64,000 nucleotides of DNA from Clostridiales bacterium (GTDB lineage: Bacteria > Bacillota > Clostridia > Oscillospirales > Acutalibacteraceae). The DNA is taken from contig JAAWSO010000001.1 of assembly GCA_022801595.1 (NCBI GenBank), forward strand, positions 154,940 to 218,939. The letters run 5' to 3'. Positions 34,510 to 43,963 of this stretch are shown here, piece after piece. The notes under the pieces were generated by a model that was not told the DNA's origin, did not search any database, and saw only the letters and a program-made list of their open reading frames with translations. Position numbers and translations under genes: made by a program. The stretch's first letter is position 1. The number at the start of each line of letters is the position of its first letter.

Positions 34510-35628
34510 ATGAAACAAGAAAGTTATATCAGTTCTCGACAGCTCTTTGCCATGCTGATTGTGTTCCAGCTGGTTATTATGATGACTGCAGATACTGTCC
34601 TTCTGGGAGGAGAAAATTTAGCGGATAACATTCTGTCTTGTGGGATTGGATTCGCGGTGAATTTTGTCTTGATCCTACCCCTATATTTCCTCAACCGACG
34701 AGGACCTGGAACCAATATCTTGGAGAAATCCTATGATCTTTTTGGGTCGTTTGGGGCTGCTGTCGCTTTGTTCTATGTGATCTATTTTATTTTTTTGGAT
34801 TGCTACTATTTGTCATTTTTCCATATGTTTACGGTCAATGTGCTGGATCCCAAAATTCCGTCGTGGCTGATTGCTGTATCGGTGGTTGCGGTTGCGGTTT
34901 ATGCAGCGTTTCAGCGGTTGGAGGCCATTGCGCGGACGGCAGTGCTGGTTTTGGTGATCATCTTGGTCAGTTTGTTATTTATGTTTGCGACCGTTACCTC
35001 GCGGATTGATTTGAATAATCTTCAGCCTTTCCTATACCAGGGAACCAACCAAATGTGGACCGGCGCGCTTCAATTTTTAGGGCGCAGCGCCTGTTTTTCC
35101 ATTATGACTATGGTTTTGCCTCAGGTGAGCGGGAAGCGGAAGCTTGGTTTTGTCTGGTGGAATTTCGTGATTTACGGATTTATGTCCCTGGCGCTGTTTA
35201 TTCTTGCGTCCACCTTAGGCAATTATGGAAATACTCAACTGTTTCCGTTTTATTCGCTTGCATCGGTGGCGGGTGTCGGACCCTTTCAGCGGATGGATGT
35301 CATTTTCATCGGGGTATGGATCTCCGGGATATTCCTGAAAATCGCGATGGATCTCTATCTGATTTCCCGGTGCTTTACCCAGATGTTCAACCAGAAGGTG
35401 GGGAAGATTTCTATCGTTTGCAGCGCTGTAGTCATTTCCGCTGCAGCTATGCTTGTAGTATCCATGCGATGGCTGTATCAGTTGGTTTTCAGTCTGAAAT
35501 TGATTTTGCCACTGACTGGCGTAGCAGCATTTTTGGTACCGGGGATTCTTTTGCTGACCGATTTGATCAAACACAGGAAGGGGAATCTGCATGGCGCCGA
35601 ACAAGCAGTCCAAAAAGACAGTATTTAA
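34510..35628 (+). CDS. gerAB: Spore germination receptor subunit B (amino-acid permease type)
   Basis: This 372-residue protein has about ten membrane helices and matches the endospore germination permease family, part of the APC transporter superfamily. It opens with Ile-Ser-Ser-Arg-Gln-Leu-Phe-Ala-Met-Leu-Ile, as in GerAB homologues. This subunit binds the germinant, usually an amino acid or other small nutrient. GGGTGCAAGG lies before ATG 34510. The gene follows gerAA by 39 bases and overlaps gerAC by 38 bases, so the last two subunits are coupled. Confidence 0.93.
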   Translation: MKQESYISSRQLFAMLIVFQLVIMMTADTVLLGGENLADNILSCGIGFAVNFVLILPLYFLNRRGPGTNILEKSYDLFGSFGAAVALFYVIYFIFLDCYYLSFFHMFTVNVLDPKIPSWLIAVSVVAVAVYAAFQRLEAIARTAVLVLVIILVSLLFMFATVTSRIDLNNLQPFLYQGTNQMWTGALQFLGRSACFSIMTMVLPQVSGKRKLGFVWWNFVIYGFMSLALFILASTLGNYGNTQLFPFYSLASVAGVGPFQRMDVIFIGVWISGIFLKIAMDLYLISRCFTQMFNQKVGKISIVCSAVVISAAAMLVVSMRWLYQLVFSLKLILPLTGVAAFLVPGILLLTDLIKHRKGNLHGAEQAVQKDSI

Positions 35629-36733
35629 GCTAGTTGGGATTTTTTTAGCTGGGGTGTTGGTCTTATTAGCTGCCAGCTCCCGCAATTATATTGAGCTCCA
35701 TGAACGGCTGATCATTCAAGGCTTGGGAATTGACCGGACCGAACAAGGGTATAAGGTCAGCGTTCAGGCTCTCAAGACCACAGAGGAAGACAAAATTGAG
35801 CTTTTAGTAACCGAAGGGGACACGGTGTATGACGCCTTGAATAACCTAAGCTTACAAATTGGAAAGGTGCCCTTATATACCCACAATATTATGGTGGTCA
35901 TCGGGCGGTCCGCGGCCGAGCATGGACTGGACGATGTTCTGGATTTCTTTGTCCGGTATCACGAAGCGCGCCCTACCGAAAGTGTGTTTATGGCCAGCGA
36001 TACGGCCGGGGAACTGTTTGCCCACCAGGAGGACGGACAATATACCTTGCTGAAGGATATTGATGAATCCGCCCATGCTCGTCAATACAATTCCCAATTG
36101 GTGCAGGTTGAAGTGATGGATGTGATCAACGACTTGTACCGCCGAAGCAACTCCGCTCACCTGCCTATTTTGAGTTTGGAGGACGGTAGAATTGAAGAGC
36201 TGGGGACTGGGATTTTTGAGCAGGGAAAACTAAAGGAAACCCTGAGCTTGGAGCAGACACGGGGATTGATGGCTACGATCAATAAATTGGAGGTGGGCAC
36301 TGAGGTGGTGCAGCTTTCCGATCATATCTCCGTAACCATGGAATATTTTGACTGTAAGTCCCATATTGAAACCGAAATCAAGGATGGTAAGCCGGTGTTT
36401 ACTGTGAAAGTAAAATGCAAGGCCAACATTTCCCAAATGGATAATCCCATTGAGGATGAAATGGACGACAGCGTATACCCAGAATTGGAGAAAGCGGTAT
36501 CCGCCAAGCTACGGGAGCAGATAGAAAGCGCCATCCGATGGGCGGTCATCGACAATCAATGCGATGTGTTCGGCTTTGGGAACGCCTTGCTGTGGCAGCA
36601 AACCGATTATTGGCGAGAACACGAGGATCATTGGCGGGATGATATGGGGGAAGCGGACTATTTTGTTTATGTAGATACGACCATTGCTCTGGAAGGCCAA
36701 GAGCTTTCTCCCAAACCATTTTCCGTTTGGTAA
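35591..36733 (+). CDS. gerAC: Spore germination receptor subunit C, without lipobox cysteine
   Basis: This 380-residue Ger(x)C protein has the family marks Leu-Ile-Ile-Gln-Gly-Leu-Gly-Ile-Asp-Arg near residue 37 and a C-terminal domain with Asp-Val-Phe-Gly-Phe-Gly-Asn. The usual GerAC lipobox and Cys-Trp-Asp opening is missing. The hydrophobic segment (13-31) runs Val-Leu-Val-Leu-Leu-Ala-Ala-Ser-Ser with no cysteine. It would then be held by an uncleaved membrane helix, or be secreted, instead of lipid-anchored. Its ribosome site GGAAGGGG lies within gerAB. It is the last gene of the operon and is followed by a large bidirectional terminator. Confidence 0.9.
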   Translation: MAPNKQSKKTVFKLVGIFLAGVLVLLAASSRNYIELHERLIIQGLGIDRTEQGYKVSVQALKTTEEDKIELLVTEGDTVYDALNNLSLQIGKVPLYTHNIMVVIGRSAAEHGLDDVLDFFVRYHEARPTESVFMASDTAGELFAHQEDGQYTLLKDIDESAHARQYNSQLVQVEVMDVINDLYRRSNSAHLPILSLEDGRIEELGTGIFEQGKLKETLSLEQTRGLMATINKLEVGTEVVQLSDHISVTMEYFDCKSHIETEIKDGKPVFTVKVKCKANISQMDNPIEDEMDDSVYPELEKAVSAKLREQIESAIRWAVIDNQCDVFGFGNALLWQQTDYWREHEDHWRDDMGEADYFVYVDTTIALEGQELSPKPFSVW

Positions 36734-36743
36734 AGGGGCAAAG

Positions 36744-36800
36744 AAAAAGCAGATCTGATTTTATGAGTTCCTTCATAAAAACGATCTGCTTTTCTTTTTT
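36744..36800. terminator. Bidirectional terminator between gerAC and the DUF1836 gene
   Basis: An 11-bp outer stem (AAAAGCAGATC with GATCTGCTTTT) and an inner TTTTATGA/TCATAAAA stem form a long hairpin between convergent genes, with T-runs at both ends. Confidence 0.88.
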
Positions 36801-37389
36801 ATTTTGAGGCTTTGGGGAGCTTAGGTTGTTTTTTGGTATTTTTGGCTTCGGTCGATTCCTGCTCCCGGTTGATCAGTTCACTGACAATCCGTTCCGCGGC
36901 AGTACGGCGAACATTGGCCTCAATGGATAAGGCTACAGCCAGACGCACTAGTTCGGATTCTCCATCCGCGGCGGTATCCAGCACCCGCTGGCAGATTTCT
37001 TTTAGTGCTGTAGACTGGGAATCGCAAAAGGAGGCGTATACTTCTTGCTTTTCTCCCTTTTCCAAAAGATAGCGCAGCAGGCTGGAAACATCCTGGATGG
37101 CAAGAACCGGCTTGAGCATACAAATTACTGTGAGCATGGCCAAGTGTTCTTTGGAATATTTTTTCTGTTCCGGGCGGTCCAGCACCTTGTCTTTCACATA
37201 ATTATTGATCATGCTGGGGGTTAACAACTTGTTTTTCGGAGTGCGCTGGAAGGAGCCTAACTGCCGGTCCATGTAAGTAATGACTTGATCCATGTACAGG
37301 TCGATTTCCGGCAGACGTTCCCAGGATACCGAGTCGTAATGTCCCATGCTTTCCGCCCATTTTTTAATTTGTTCCACTGCATCGTTCAT
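36799..37389 (-). CDS. DUF1836 protein
   Basis: This 196-residue protein matches the DUF1836 pattern: Pro-Glu-Ile-Asp-Leu-Tyr-Met-Asp-Gln-Val, then Leu-Leu-Thr-Pro-Ser-Met-Ile-Asn-Asn-Tyr-Val-Lys, then Lys-Lys-Tyr-Ser-Lys-Glu-His-Leu-Ala-Met-Leu. The region 55-115 is likely a helix-turn-helix related to MerR-type folds, so DNA binding is plausible, but the family has no proven function. The C-terminal 20 residues are Lys/Pro-rich and unstructured. GGGAGG lies before the start. It is a single leftward gene. Confidence 0.85.
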   Translation of the reverse strand: MNDAVEQIKKWAESMGHYDSVSWERLPEIDLYMDQVITYMDRQLGSFQRTPKNKLLTPSMINNYVKDKVLDRPEQKKYSKEHLAMLTVICMLKPVLAIQDVSSLLRYLLEKGEKQEVYASFCDSQSTALKEICQRVLDTAADGESELVRLAVALSIEANVRRTAAERIVSELINREQESTEAKNTKKQPKLPKASK

Positions 37390-37602
37390 GTTTGGAACCT
37401 CCCGTTTCTACGGTTTTCTGTATCTTAAACTTTCTTTCATTATAAATCCTGGAAGCCCAAGATGCAACTATCTTTTTTCGTTCCAGCAGAAGGGGGGAAG
37501 GAAAGGTTTGCTATTCTTTCAAAAAAGGAGTACAATAAAAACTATATAAAGCATTCCCGAAACGTGATTTCAGGAAAATAATTTCTGGACGGTGGATTAA
37601 GA

Positions 37603-40002
37603 TTGAATCAACAAACGACACAGGAAATTGTGGGGTTACGAAAAAAAGTTCTGGAAAAAGAATTTTCTAGAATGAACGGTGAGCAACGGGAAGCGGTATT
37701 CCAAGTAGACGGCCCTCTGCTGATTTTGGCTGGCGCAGGAAGCGGCAAGACCACGGTGCTGGTCAATCGGATTGCCAACTTGATCCGCTATGGAAACGCC
37801 TATCACAGCCAGGAGCTGGAGCGGACGCCGGAGAACCCGGAGGCCTTGCTGGAAGAACTGCAGGGTTATCTGCATGGAGATCAGCCTTTATCCAGGCAGA
37901 CCGTGCGGGAATTAGCGATATGTCCTTCCCGCCCTTGGCAGGTGCTGGCCATTACCTTTACCAATAAGGCGGCCGGGGAACTGAAAAATCGCTTGAATTC
38001 TATGCTTGGGGAGGAAGAAGGCCATGATATTTGGGCCTCTACCTTCCACTCCACCTGTGCCCGGATGCTGCGACGGGATGGGGACCGCATCGGTTACACC
38101 AGCCATTTTACCATTTATGATACCGATGACAGCCGCCGTCTGATGAAAGAATGTATGAAGGCGCTGAATCTTGATGATAAAAGCCTGCCCATCAAATCGG
38201 TACTGGGGGAGATTTCCCGGGCAAAAGATAACATGATTGCTCCAGAGGACTATCAGCAGCAGGCAGGCTCCGACTTCCGGCTTTGCCAGATTGCCAAGGC
38301 CTACCAGATGTATCAACGCCGGCTCGTCGAAGCGGATGCCATGGATTTTGACGATTTGCTGTGCAATACGGTCAAGCTGTTTCGGGAGTGCCCGGACGTA
38401 CTGGAGCATTACCAAAATAAATTCCAATATATTATGGTGGATGAATACCAGGATACCAACCATGTTCAATACTTGTTCATTGAGCTGTTGGCCCGTAAGA
38501 GCAAGAATTTGTGTGTGGTGGGCGATGACGACCAGAGTATTTATAAGTTCCGTGGGGCGACCATTGCTAATATTATGGATTTTGAAAAAACATATCCCAA
38601 TGCAACCGTCATTCGCCTGGAACAAAATTATCGTTCCACGAAGAATATCCTGAACGCGGCCAATGCTGTGATTGCCAACAATGTTTCCCGGAAAGGGAAA
38701 ACCCTTTGGACGGACAACCCGGAAGGAAAGAAAATTTCCATCCATACCGCGTTCAGTGAGCAGGACGAAGCCGACCATATTGCAAAATTTGTATTGGAAG
38801 GGGTGGCGGAAGGACGGAAATATTCGGATTACGCCATTTTATACCGGATGAACTCCCAATCCAACAGTTTGGAGCGGATGTTTGTCAAATCAGGTATTCC
38901 GTACCGGATTGTAGGCGGTCTGCGTTTCTATGAGCGGAAAGAAATCAAGGATATGATCGCCTATCTCAGCGTCATCAACAACCCCTCAGACGAGATCCGT
39001 TTGCGCCGGATTATCAACCAGCCTAAGCGTTCCATTGGGGACAAGACCATTGCCCAAGCGACGGAAATTGCCCAAGGAATCGGAGAGCCCCTGTTCTATG
39101 TGATTTCCCATGCGGATCAGTTTGAATCTTTGAAACGGACCGCGCCAAAGCTCAAGCAGTTTGCCGATATTATGCTGTCTTTGATAGAAGCTTCGGAAGA
39201 CGAACGGGTCAGCTTGGAAGAGTTGTATCAGCTCATTCTGGAAAAGACCAATTATATCGCGTCACTGAAGAGTGATTCTGAGGATGTGACGGACCGGATC
39301 GAAAATATCAATGAGCTGGCTTCCAACTTGATCCAATATGAGGAAGAAAATGGGGAACTTGCCAGCTTGTCCGGATTTCTGGAGGAAGTTTCTTTGATGA
39401 CGGACGTGGATCAGTGGAACGGGGACGCCGATGCCGTGGTGATGATGACCATGCATTCGGCCAAGGGCTTGGAATTCCCAGTGGTCTTTGTGCCAGGCTT
39501 TGAGGAAGGGATTTTCCCCGGCCAGCAGGCGATTTATAACCCGGCGGAGGTGGAGGAAGAGCGCCGCCTGGCGTATGTGGCTATTACCCGGGCAAGGGAG
39601 GAGCTGCACCTGCTCAATGCGGAAAGCCGCATGATTTTTGGCTCCACATCCCGGAATAAGGCTTCCCGGTTCCTGTCCGAAATTCCGGAAGAGCTGGTGG
39701 AACGCAGCCGCTCCCGCTCCTGGAAAAAGCCAGTTCCCGGCACCGAGCTGCCTACTTCGGCCTACGAAGCGAGAGCAGTCACCACCAATGCCGCCCGTCA
39801 TTTCGGCCCTATCAATATGGCCAAGCAGTCCCAAGGCAAGACCACCTATCAGCCAGGAGACCGGGTAGGACACGGCGCCTTTGGCGAGGGAATGATCTTG
39901 TCGGCAGTTCCGATGGGTAACGATACCTTGCTGGAAATCGCATTTGACAGCGCTGGCACAAAAAAGCTGATGGCTAACTTTGCCCGCCTGAAAAAGCTCT
40001 AA
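37603..40002 (+). CDS. pcrA: ATP-dependent DNA helicase PcrA/UvrD
   Basis: This 799-residue superfamily 1A helicase has motif I Gly-Ala-Gly-Ser-Gly-Lys-Thr-Thr (44-51), motif Ia Thr-Phe-Thr-Asn-Lys-Ala-Ala, motif II Asp-Glu-Tyr-Gln-Asp, motif III Gly-Asp-Asp-Asp-Gln-Ser-Ile-Tyr, motif IV Gln-Asn-Tyr-Arg-Ser-Thr and motif V His-Ser-Ala-Lys-Gly-Leu-Glu. It ends with a Tudor-like Gly-Asp-Arg-Val-Gly-His-Gly-Ala-Phe-Gly-Glu-Gly. It works in excision repair, rolling-circle replication and removal of RecA. About 45 extra residues lie between motifs I and Ia. It starts with TTG 37603 behind GGTGG; no better ATG is nearby. Confidence 0.95.
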   Translation: MNQQTTQEIVGLRKKVLEKEFSRMNGEQREAVFQVDGPLLILAGAGSGKTTVLVNRIANLIRYGNAYHSQELERTPENPEALLEELQGYLHGDQPLSRQTVRELAICPSRPWQVLAITFTNKAAGELKNRLNSMLGEEEGHDIWASTFHSTCARMLRRDGDRIGYTSHFTIYDTDDSRRLMKECMKALNLDDKSLPIKSVLGEISRAKDNMIAPEDYQQQAGSDFRLCQIAKAYQMYQRRLVEADAMDFDDLLCNTVKLFRECPDVLEHYQNKFQYIMVDEYQDTNHVQYLFIELLARKSKNLCVVGDDDQSIYKFRGATIANIMDFEKTYPNATVIRLEQNYRSTKNILNAANAVIANNVSRKGKTLWTDNPEGKKISIHTAFSEQDEADHIAKFVLEGVAEGRKYSDYAILYRMNSQSNSLERMFVKSGIPYRIVGGLRFYERKEIKDMIAYLSVINNPSDEIRLRRIINQPKRSIGDKTIAQATEIAQGIGEPLFYVISHADQFESLKRTAPKLKQFADIMLSLIEASEDERVSLEELYQLILEKTNYIASLKSDSEDVTDRIENINELASNLIQYEEENGELASLSGFLEEVSLMTDVDQWNGDADAVVMMTMHSAKGLEFPVVFVPGFEEGIFPGQQAIYNPAEVEEERRLAYVAITRAREELHLLNAESRMIFGSTSRNKASRFLSEIPEELVERSRSRSWKKPVPGTELPTSAYEARAVTTNAARHFGPINMAKQSQGKTTYQPGDRVGHGAFGEGMILSAVPMGNDTLLEIAFDSAGTKKLMANFARLKKL

Positions 40003-40128
40003 GCCAACGTGATGGCTAGTGGAAAGAAGTCAAATGCGAAAACATAAGATTGCCTGGATATCCGTACATATTCCTAAGGTAGTATGGGGCTAGGAGCTTC
40101 GTTTGATAAAGATACTTCTTAAAAAAAG

Positions 40129-40163
40129 AAAAGCACACGGAGAAAAATCCCGTGTGCTTTTTT
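40129..40163. terminator. Bidirectional terminator between pcrA and the GNAT gene
   Basis: A 12-bp stem (AAAGCACACGGG-type with its complement CCCGTGTGCTTT) lies between convergent genes and has T-runs on both strands. Confidence 0.88.
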
Positions 40164-40612
40164 CATAAGGAAAAGTCATACTTCAAATAAAGCATGTCAA
40201 CGCAGAGGGCGCCGTTATCCCATAGGGGGTCGGGATAATGGTCAGGGAAAAAGTTGGGAATGGTGTGGGAATAGGAAAAACCAAGAGTTTCATAAAACGA
40301 AATGTTGCTGTCCGATGTTCCCACTAGCATACCGGTGTAGGAAGAGCGATACTGTTCCAGAAGCCATCTTACCAAATAGGAAGCGAAGCCCTGTCCTTGC
40401 TTTTCCGGAACAGTGGCTAGATTTTTCAGTTCACAAAGCGTACCTTCCGCCGCCGTCACCACTGCTTCACAGACTGGTTCTTCATCTTGAAAGAGAACAT
40501 ACATCTCACCATCGGATAGATAGCGATCCACCATTGGCTCATAGGGGTCCGCCAGCAAGAGAAGGGAACGATATGCTTTTTTCTGTTTCTTGATTTTTTT
40601 AATTTTTAGCAT
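40163..40612 (-). CDS. GNAT-family N-acetyltransferase
   Basis: This 149-residue protein has the GNAT fold. The acetyl-CoA loop is Glu-Lys-Gln-Gly-Gln-Gly-Phe-Ala-Ser-Tyr-Leu near residue 90, preceded by a Leu-Lys-Asn-Leu-Ala-Thr-Val strand and followed by Ser-Phe-Tyr-Glu-Thr-Leu-Gly-Phe. The substrate is unknown. It overlaps the end of thiE by 14 bases, so it is the last gene of the thi operon and probably under the TPP riboswitch. Whether it acts in thiamine metabolism is unclear; the N-terminus is very Lys-rich. Confidence 0.85.
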   Translation of the reverse strand: MLKIKKIKKQKKAYRSLLLLADPYEPMVDRYLSDGEMYVLFQDEEPVCEAVVTAAEGTLCELKNLATVPEKQGQGFASYLVRWLLEQYRSSYTGMLVGTSDSNISFYETLGFSYSHTIPNFFPDHYPDPLWDNGALCVDMLYLKYDFSL

Positions 40613-41222
40613 GAAACAGCCTCCGGTATTGATCCATGGAAGCCTCCGTGTTGGGACAGGTCATAAAGTGGGACATGACGCAGAGTCCGGCGGCTCCAGC
40701 TTCCAGTACGGTTCCGCCGTTTTCCGCCGTGATTCCGCCAATACCGTAGACTGGAAGTTTCACAGCCTGTACCACTTGGCGGAGAAAATCCAGTCCCCGG
40801 GCTGGCAGCCCTTTTTTACAATCTGTGGGGAAAATATGGCCGGCAATCAGATAGGAAGCCCCCAATCGTTCCGCCTCTTTCGCTTCTTCCACGCTATGGA
40901 CCGAAGAGCCAAACACAGCGGGAAGAGTTCGATTTCCAGCAAACTTCCGTAGAAGGGGAAGGGGGAGGTGGAGAGGCGCAGCCAACTTTTCCGCTATGGC
41001 GGGATAGGAATGGATCATCAAGGGCGTGTGGTAGGATTGGGCGATGATCTGACAGGACTGTGCTAGTTCGCCATACTCCGTTTCTGGCAAATCTTTTTCC
41101 CGCAGTAAAATTGCCCCTTGCCCTTCCAGTGTGGAAGCAATCCGCTCCAAACGGGTGAGAAAGGCTTCTTCGGAGGGGCAAAGGGAACGGTTGGTGACAC
41201 AAATTAACGAGATGCCATTCAT
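40599..41222 (-). CDS. thiE: Thiamine phosphate synthase
   Basis: This 207-residue TIM-barrel protein joins the thiazole and pyrimidine parts to make thiamine phosphate. It has Leu-Leu-Arg-Glu-Lys-Asp-Leu near residue 40, Phe-Gly-Ser-Ser-Val-His-Ser near 105, Ala-Gly-His-Ile-Phe-Pro-Thr near 128 and Gly-Ile-Gly-Gly-Ile-Thr near 160. It is somewhat divergent, and the TenI regulator-like branch is an alternative; operon context supports synthesis. Its start overlaps thiH by four bases. Confidence 0.88.
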   Translation of the reverse strand: MNGISLICVTNRSLCPSEEAFLTRLERIASTLEGQGAILLREKDLPETEYGELAQSCQIIAQSYHTPLMIHSYPAIAEKLAAPLHLPLPLLRKFAGNRTLPAVFGSSVHSVEEAKEAERLGASYLIAGHIFPTDCKKGLPARGLDFLRQVVQAVKLPVYGIGGITAENGGTVLEAGAAGLCVMSHFMTCPNTEASMDQYRRLFHAKN

Positions 41223-42376
41223 AACGCTTCTCCCAAACGGATGTAATCCGTAAAGACTTCCTGTAGGCCTTTGGATCGCAGCATAGCGCGGATTTCCTCC
41301 ACGCTGCGTGGGTCGGAGATTTCAAATTGCGCGTCTCCTTTTTCCTCTTCCTCATGGCCGCCTACACTAGTTTTCACACCGGCAGAAATTTTGGTGGCCA
41401 CCATCCCCACTACATTATCCCGGAATCCAGCCCTTTCCCGGGTGGAAATGTTGATACCCGCAAAGGGAAGAAGGAGCCGGTAAGCCAACATGACCTGCAA
41501 GAGCTGAGGCTCATGAACGTCGTTGGAATTGTTGTCCGCCCGGTTGATATAAGGACGAAGGCGAGGCACCGAAAAGCTGATTTCTCCGTGGGGATATTTT
41601 TGCTGGAGAAATTTTGCATGAAGCCCGGCGGCAAAAGCGTCCCGACGGAAATTGTCCAGCCCCAATAATGCGCCTATGCCGACCCCTCGCATCCCTCCCC
41701 GGAGGGCCCGTTCCTGTGCGAGAAACCGATAGGAAAAATCACATTTTGGTCCGCTGAGATGAACCTGGTCGTATGCTTCCGGGTGATAGGTTTCTTGGTA
41801 TACGCTGACAAAATCCGCTCCTTTCTTTTGCAGAAAGGCGTATTCCTCCGTGTTCAAGGGATAGATTTCAATGCCGATGGTGGAAAAATATTGTTTCGCC
41901 AAAGCGACCGCTTCCCCAATGTATTCCAGATTGGATTGGTAGCGGGATTCCCCGGTTAAAATGAGGATTTCCCGCAGGCCAGTTTTGGCAATAGCCTGAA
42001 ATTCCGTTTCAATTTCCGCCATCGTTAGCTTGCCCCGATGGATGTTATTTTTGCAGTTAAATCCGCAGTAGACGCATTCATTGACACAGTAGTTGGCAAT
42101 ATACAGCGGGGTGTAAAGCCCTACGGCATTGCCGAACTGGGCTTGGGTCAGCCGCTTGGCCTTTTGCGCCATGGCTTCCAGATAGGGGAAGGCGGCGGGG
42201 GAAAGCAGGGCGGCGAAATCCTCATGGGACAGGAAGGAGGCTTGCAGAGCGTATGTTACATCTTGTGGGGTAAAGCGATCAAAATCAATGGCTTGGGATT
42301 CGGAGAGAACCCGATGCAGCATTTCGTCGTCGATCCGCTCCATATGTTCCAAATCTTTTTTTGCAATCCGTTCCAT
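41219..42376 (-). CDS. thiH: 2-iminoacetate synthase
   Basis: This 385-residue radical-SAM enzyme cleaves tyrosine to give dehydroglycine (2-iminoacetate) for thiazole synthesis. The [4Fe-4S] cysteines are Cys97, Cys101 and Cys104 in Tyr-Cys-Val-Asn-Glu-Cys-Val-Tyr-Cys. A biotin/thiamin synthesis-associated C-terminal domain contains Ile-Ser-Ala-Gly-Val-Lys-Thr-Ser-Val-Gly-Gly. Use of ThiH instead of the oxygen-dependent ThiO fits an anaerobe. It follows thiG by one base and overlaps thiE by four. Confidence 0.95.
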   Translation of the reverse strand: MERIAKKDLEHMERIDDEMLHRVLSESQAIDFDRFTPQDVTYALQASFLSHEDFAALLSPAAFPYLEAMAQKAKRLTQAQFGNAVGLYTPLYIANYCVNECVYCGFNCKNNIHRGKLTMAEIETEFQAIAKTGLREILILTGESRYQSNLEYIGEAVALAKQYFSTIGIEIYPLNTEEYAFLQKKGADFVSVYQETYHPEAYDQVHLSGPKCDFSYRFLAQERALRGGMRGVGIGALLGLDNFRRDAFAAGLHAKFLQQKYPHGEISFSVPRLRPYINRADNNSNDVHEPQLLQVMLAYRLLLPFAGINISTRERAGFRDNVVGMVATKISAGVKTSVGGHEEEEKGDAQFEISDPRSVEEIRAMLRSKGLQEVFTDYIRLGEAL

Positions 42377-42377
42377 T

Positions 42378-43145
42378 TTACTCCTCCAAGAAGCCAGTCA
42401 AGGGAGAGGAGGCTTCTCCGCTAAAATCCAGAACTCGTCCCAGCCCGGCCAGGTAAGCCTGGCGGCCTGCTTGGACCGCGCGCTGGAACGCCTCTGCCAT
42501 TGCCGCCACATCCCTAGCGGTTGCGACTGCCGTGTTAGCTAAGACTGCGTCCGCACCCAGTTCCATTGCCTCACAGGCATGAGACGGCGCGCCAATACCG
42601 GCGTCTACAATAATGGGCAGGTCGATCTCGGCGATCAGCATTTTGATGAAATCGCGGGAAACCAAGCCTTTGTTGCTGCCAATGGGAGCGGCCAGCGGCA
42701 TGACGGCGGCGGCACCTGCCTCAACCAATTCCCGAGCGACAATCAGATCGGGGCTGACATAAGGGAGCACCACAAAGCCTTCTTTTGCCAGAATTTCTGT
42801 TGCCTTGATGGTTTCATAGTTGTCCGGCATCAAATATTTGCTGTCGTGAATGACTTCAATTTTTACAAAGTTACCGCATCCCAATTCCCGGGCTAGCCGG
42901 GCAATCCGTACCGCTTCTTGGGCATTGCGTGCGCCGGAGGTATTGGGAAGCAGGGTGATATGTTCGGGAATGTAATCCAGAATGTTGCTGTCGCCGCCCA
43001 GATTGGCTCGGCGCAAAGCCAGGGTCACAATTTCCACGTTTCCCCGCTGGATGACTTCCGCTGTTTTATCCAAGGAAAATTTTCCGGTCCCCAGAAGGAA
43101 TCGAGACTGGAATTCTTTTCCGCCAAGAATCAAAGGGTCGTTCAT
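42378..43145 (-). CDS. thiG: Thiazole synthase
   Basis: This 255-residue TIM-barrel enzyme builds the thiazole phosphate from 1-deoxyxylulose 5-phosphate, dehydroglycine and ThiS-thiocarboxylate. The Schiff-base lysine is Lys95 in Asn-Phe-Val-Lys-Ile-Glu-Val. Other marks are Leu-Leu-Pro-Asn-Thr-Ser-Gly-Ala near 65-73, [11 protein letters not shown] and Val-Asp-Ala-Gly-Ile-Gly. The length is normal. It sits between thiF and thiH in the TPP-controlled operon. Confidence 0.96.
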   Translation of the reverse strand: MNDPLILGGKEFQSRFLLGTGKFSLDKTAEVIQRGNVEIVTLALRRANLGGDSNILDYIPEHITLLPNTSGARNAQEAVRIARLARELGCGNFVKIEVIHDSKYLMPDNYETIKATEILAKEGFVVLPYVSPDLIVARELVEAGAAAVMPLAAPIGSNKGLVSRDFIKMLIAEIDLPIIVDAGIGAPSHACEAMELGADAVLANTAVATARDVAAMAEAFQRAVQAGRQAYLAGLGRVLDFSGEASSPLTGFLEE

Positions 43146-43151
43146 ACTGCA

Positions 43152-43958
43152 TTACTCCTTTTCGATACCTAGTAATAGCCGTAAAATCATATTGGCTTGA
43201 TGAGCGGCGCAGATGGTCACACGGGGAGCCATAAGGCCGTTGCCTGCTTTGGCTTCGTTGTGCAGATCGCCGCATACATACAGATTCTGAAATTTCTGGG
43301 TGGTGCGGATTTCATTGGAGGAAGCATAGCCAGCCATTCCCGATGCGGAAACCAGCTTTACCTGCGGACATTGCTCCAGCAAGGCGTTGACTAAGGTCGC
43401 TTTCGCCACAGGGTTATCAAAGGCCTCACACACTACGTCATAGCCCTGAAACAGGGCGGCGGCGTTTTCTTCCGTGACCCGTACTGTCTGCGTTACAACC
43501 TCCAAAAAAGGATTGATTTGCTCAATTTGCTGCCGCATGGCTATCGTTTTTTCCATGCCGAGATGGGAGATGTAGTAGCTTTGCCGATTCAGGTTGCTGG
43601 GTTCCACAATATCGAAGTCCACAAGGAATAAATGGCCGACTCCGGTGCGGGCCAATAAGACTGCCACATTGGAGCCCAGCCCGCCCAGCCCGGCAATAGC
43701 TACTTTGGCTGCCTTGACTTTTTGATGGACTTCCGGTGTGTGGCGGGCGCACATCAGGCTTTCTAACTCGTCTTGACTGGGCATGATTCCTTTCTGAATC
43801 AAAGCGACCACATCGCCGTCCTGCAAGGGAAAGTCCTGGTCTGTCTGAAAGCCGTTGTAAATAACCACATCGGTCCGATTTGGAAATTGCCGTTTCAGTT
43901 CCAGTAAAGTAGCCGCTGCCGTGTACAGGGGCTTTCCATTCAGGGTGATCTGTGCCAT
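43152..43958 (-). CDS. thiF: ThiS adenylyltransferase with N-terminal ThiS-like domain
   Basis: This 268-residue protein has a ubiquitin-fold ThiS-like N-terminus (about 1-57) that does not end in Gly-Gly, followed by an E1-like domain. The nucleotide loop is Gly-Leu-Gly-Gly-Leu-Gly-Ser-Asn (90-97) and the Asn-Leu-Asn-Arg-Gln motif contacts ATP. It activates the C-terminus of ThiS for sulfur transfer. The built-in ThiS-like domain cannot be a sulfur carrier without the Gly-Gly end and may help dock the true ThiS from the gene before it. This domain order is known in a clostridial ThiF family. It follows thiS by five bases. Confidence 0.93.
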   Translation of the reverse strand: MAQITLNGKPLYTAAATLLELKRQFPNRTDVVIYNGFQTDQDFPLQDGDVVALIQKGIMPSQDELESLMCARHTPEVHQKVKAAKVAIAGLGGLGSNVAVLLARTGVGHLFLVDFDIVEPSNLNRQSYYISHLGMEKTIAMRQQIEQINPFLEVVTQTVRVTEENAAALFQGYDVVCEAFDNPVAKATLVNALLEQCPQVKLVSASGMAGYASSNEIRTTQKFQNLYVCGDLHNEAKAGNGLMAPRVTICAAHQANMILRLLLGIEKE

Positions 43959-43963
43959 CGGGA

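Noticed and set aside
37912..38778. Minus-strand frame of 288 codons opposite pcrA
   Set aside because: Antisense shadow of a conserved helicase; no domain seen.
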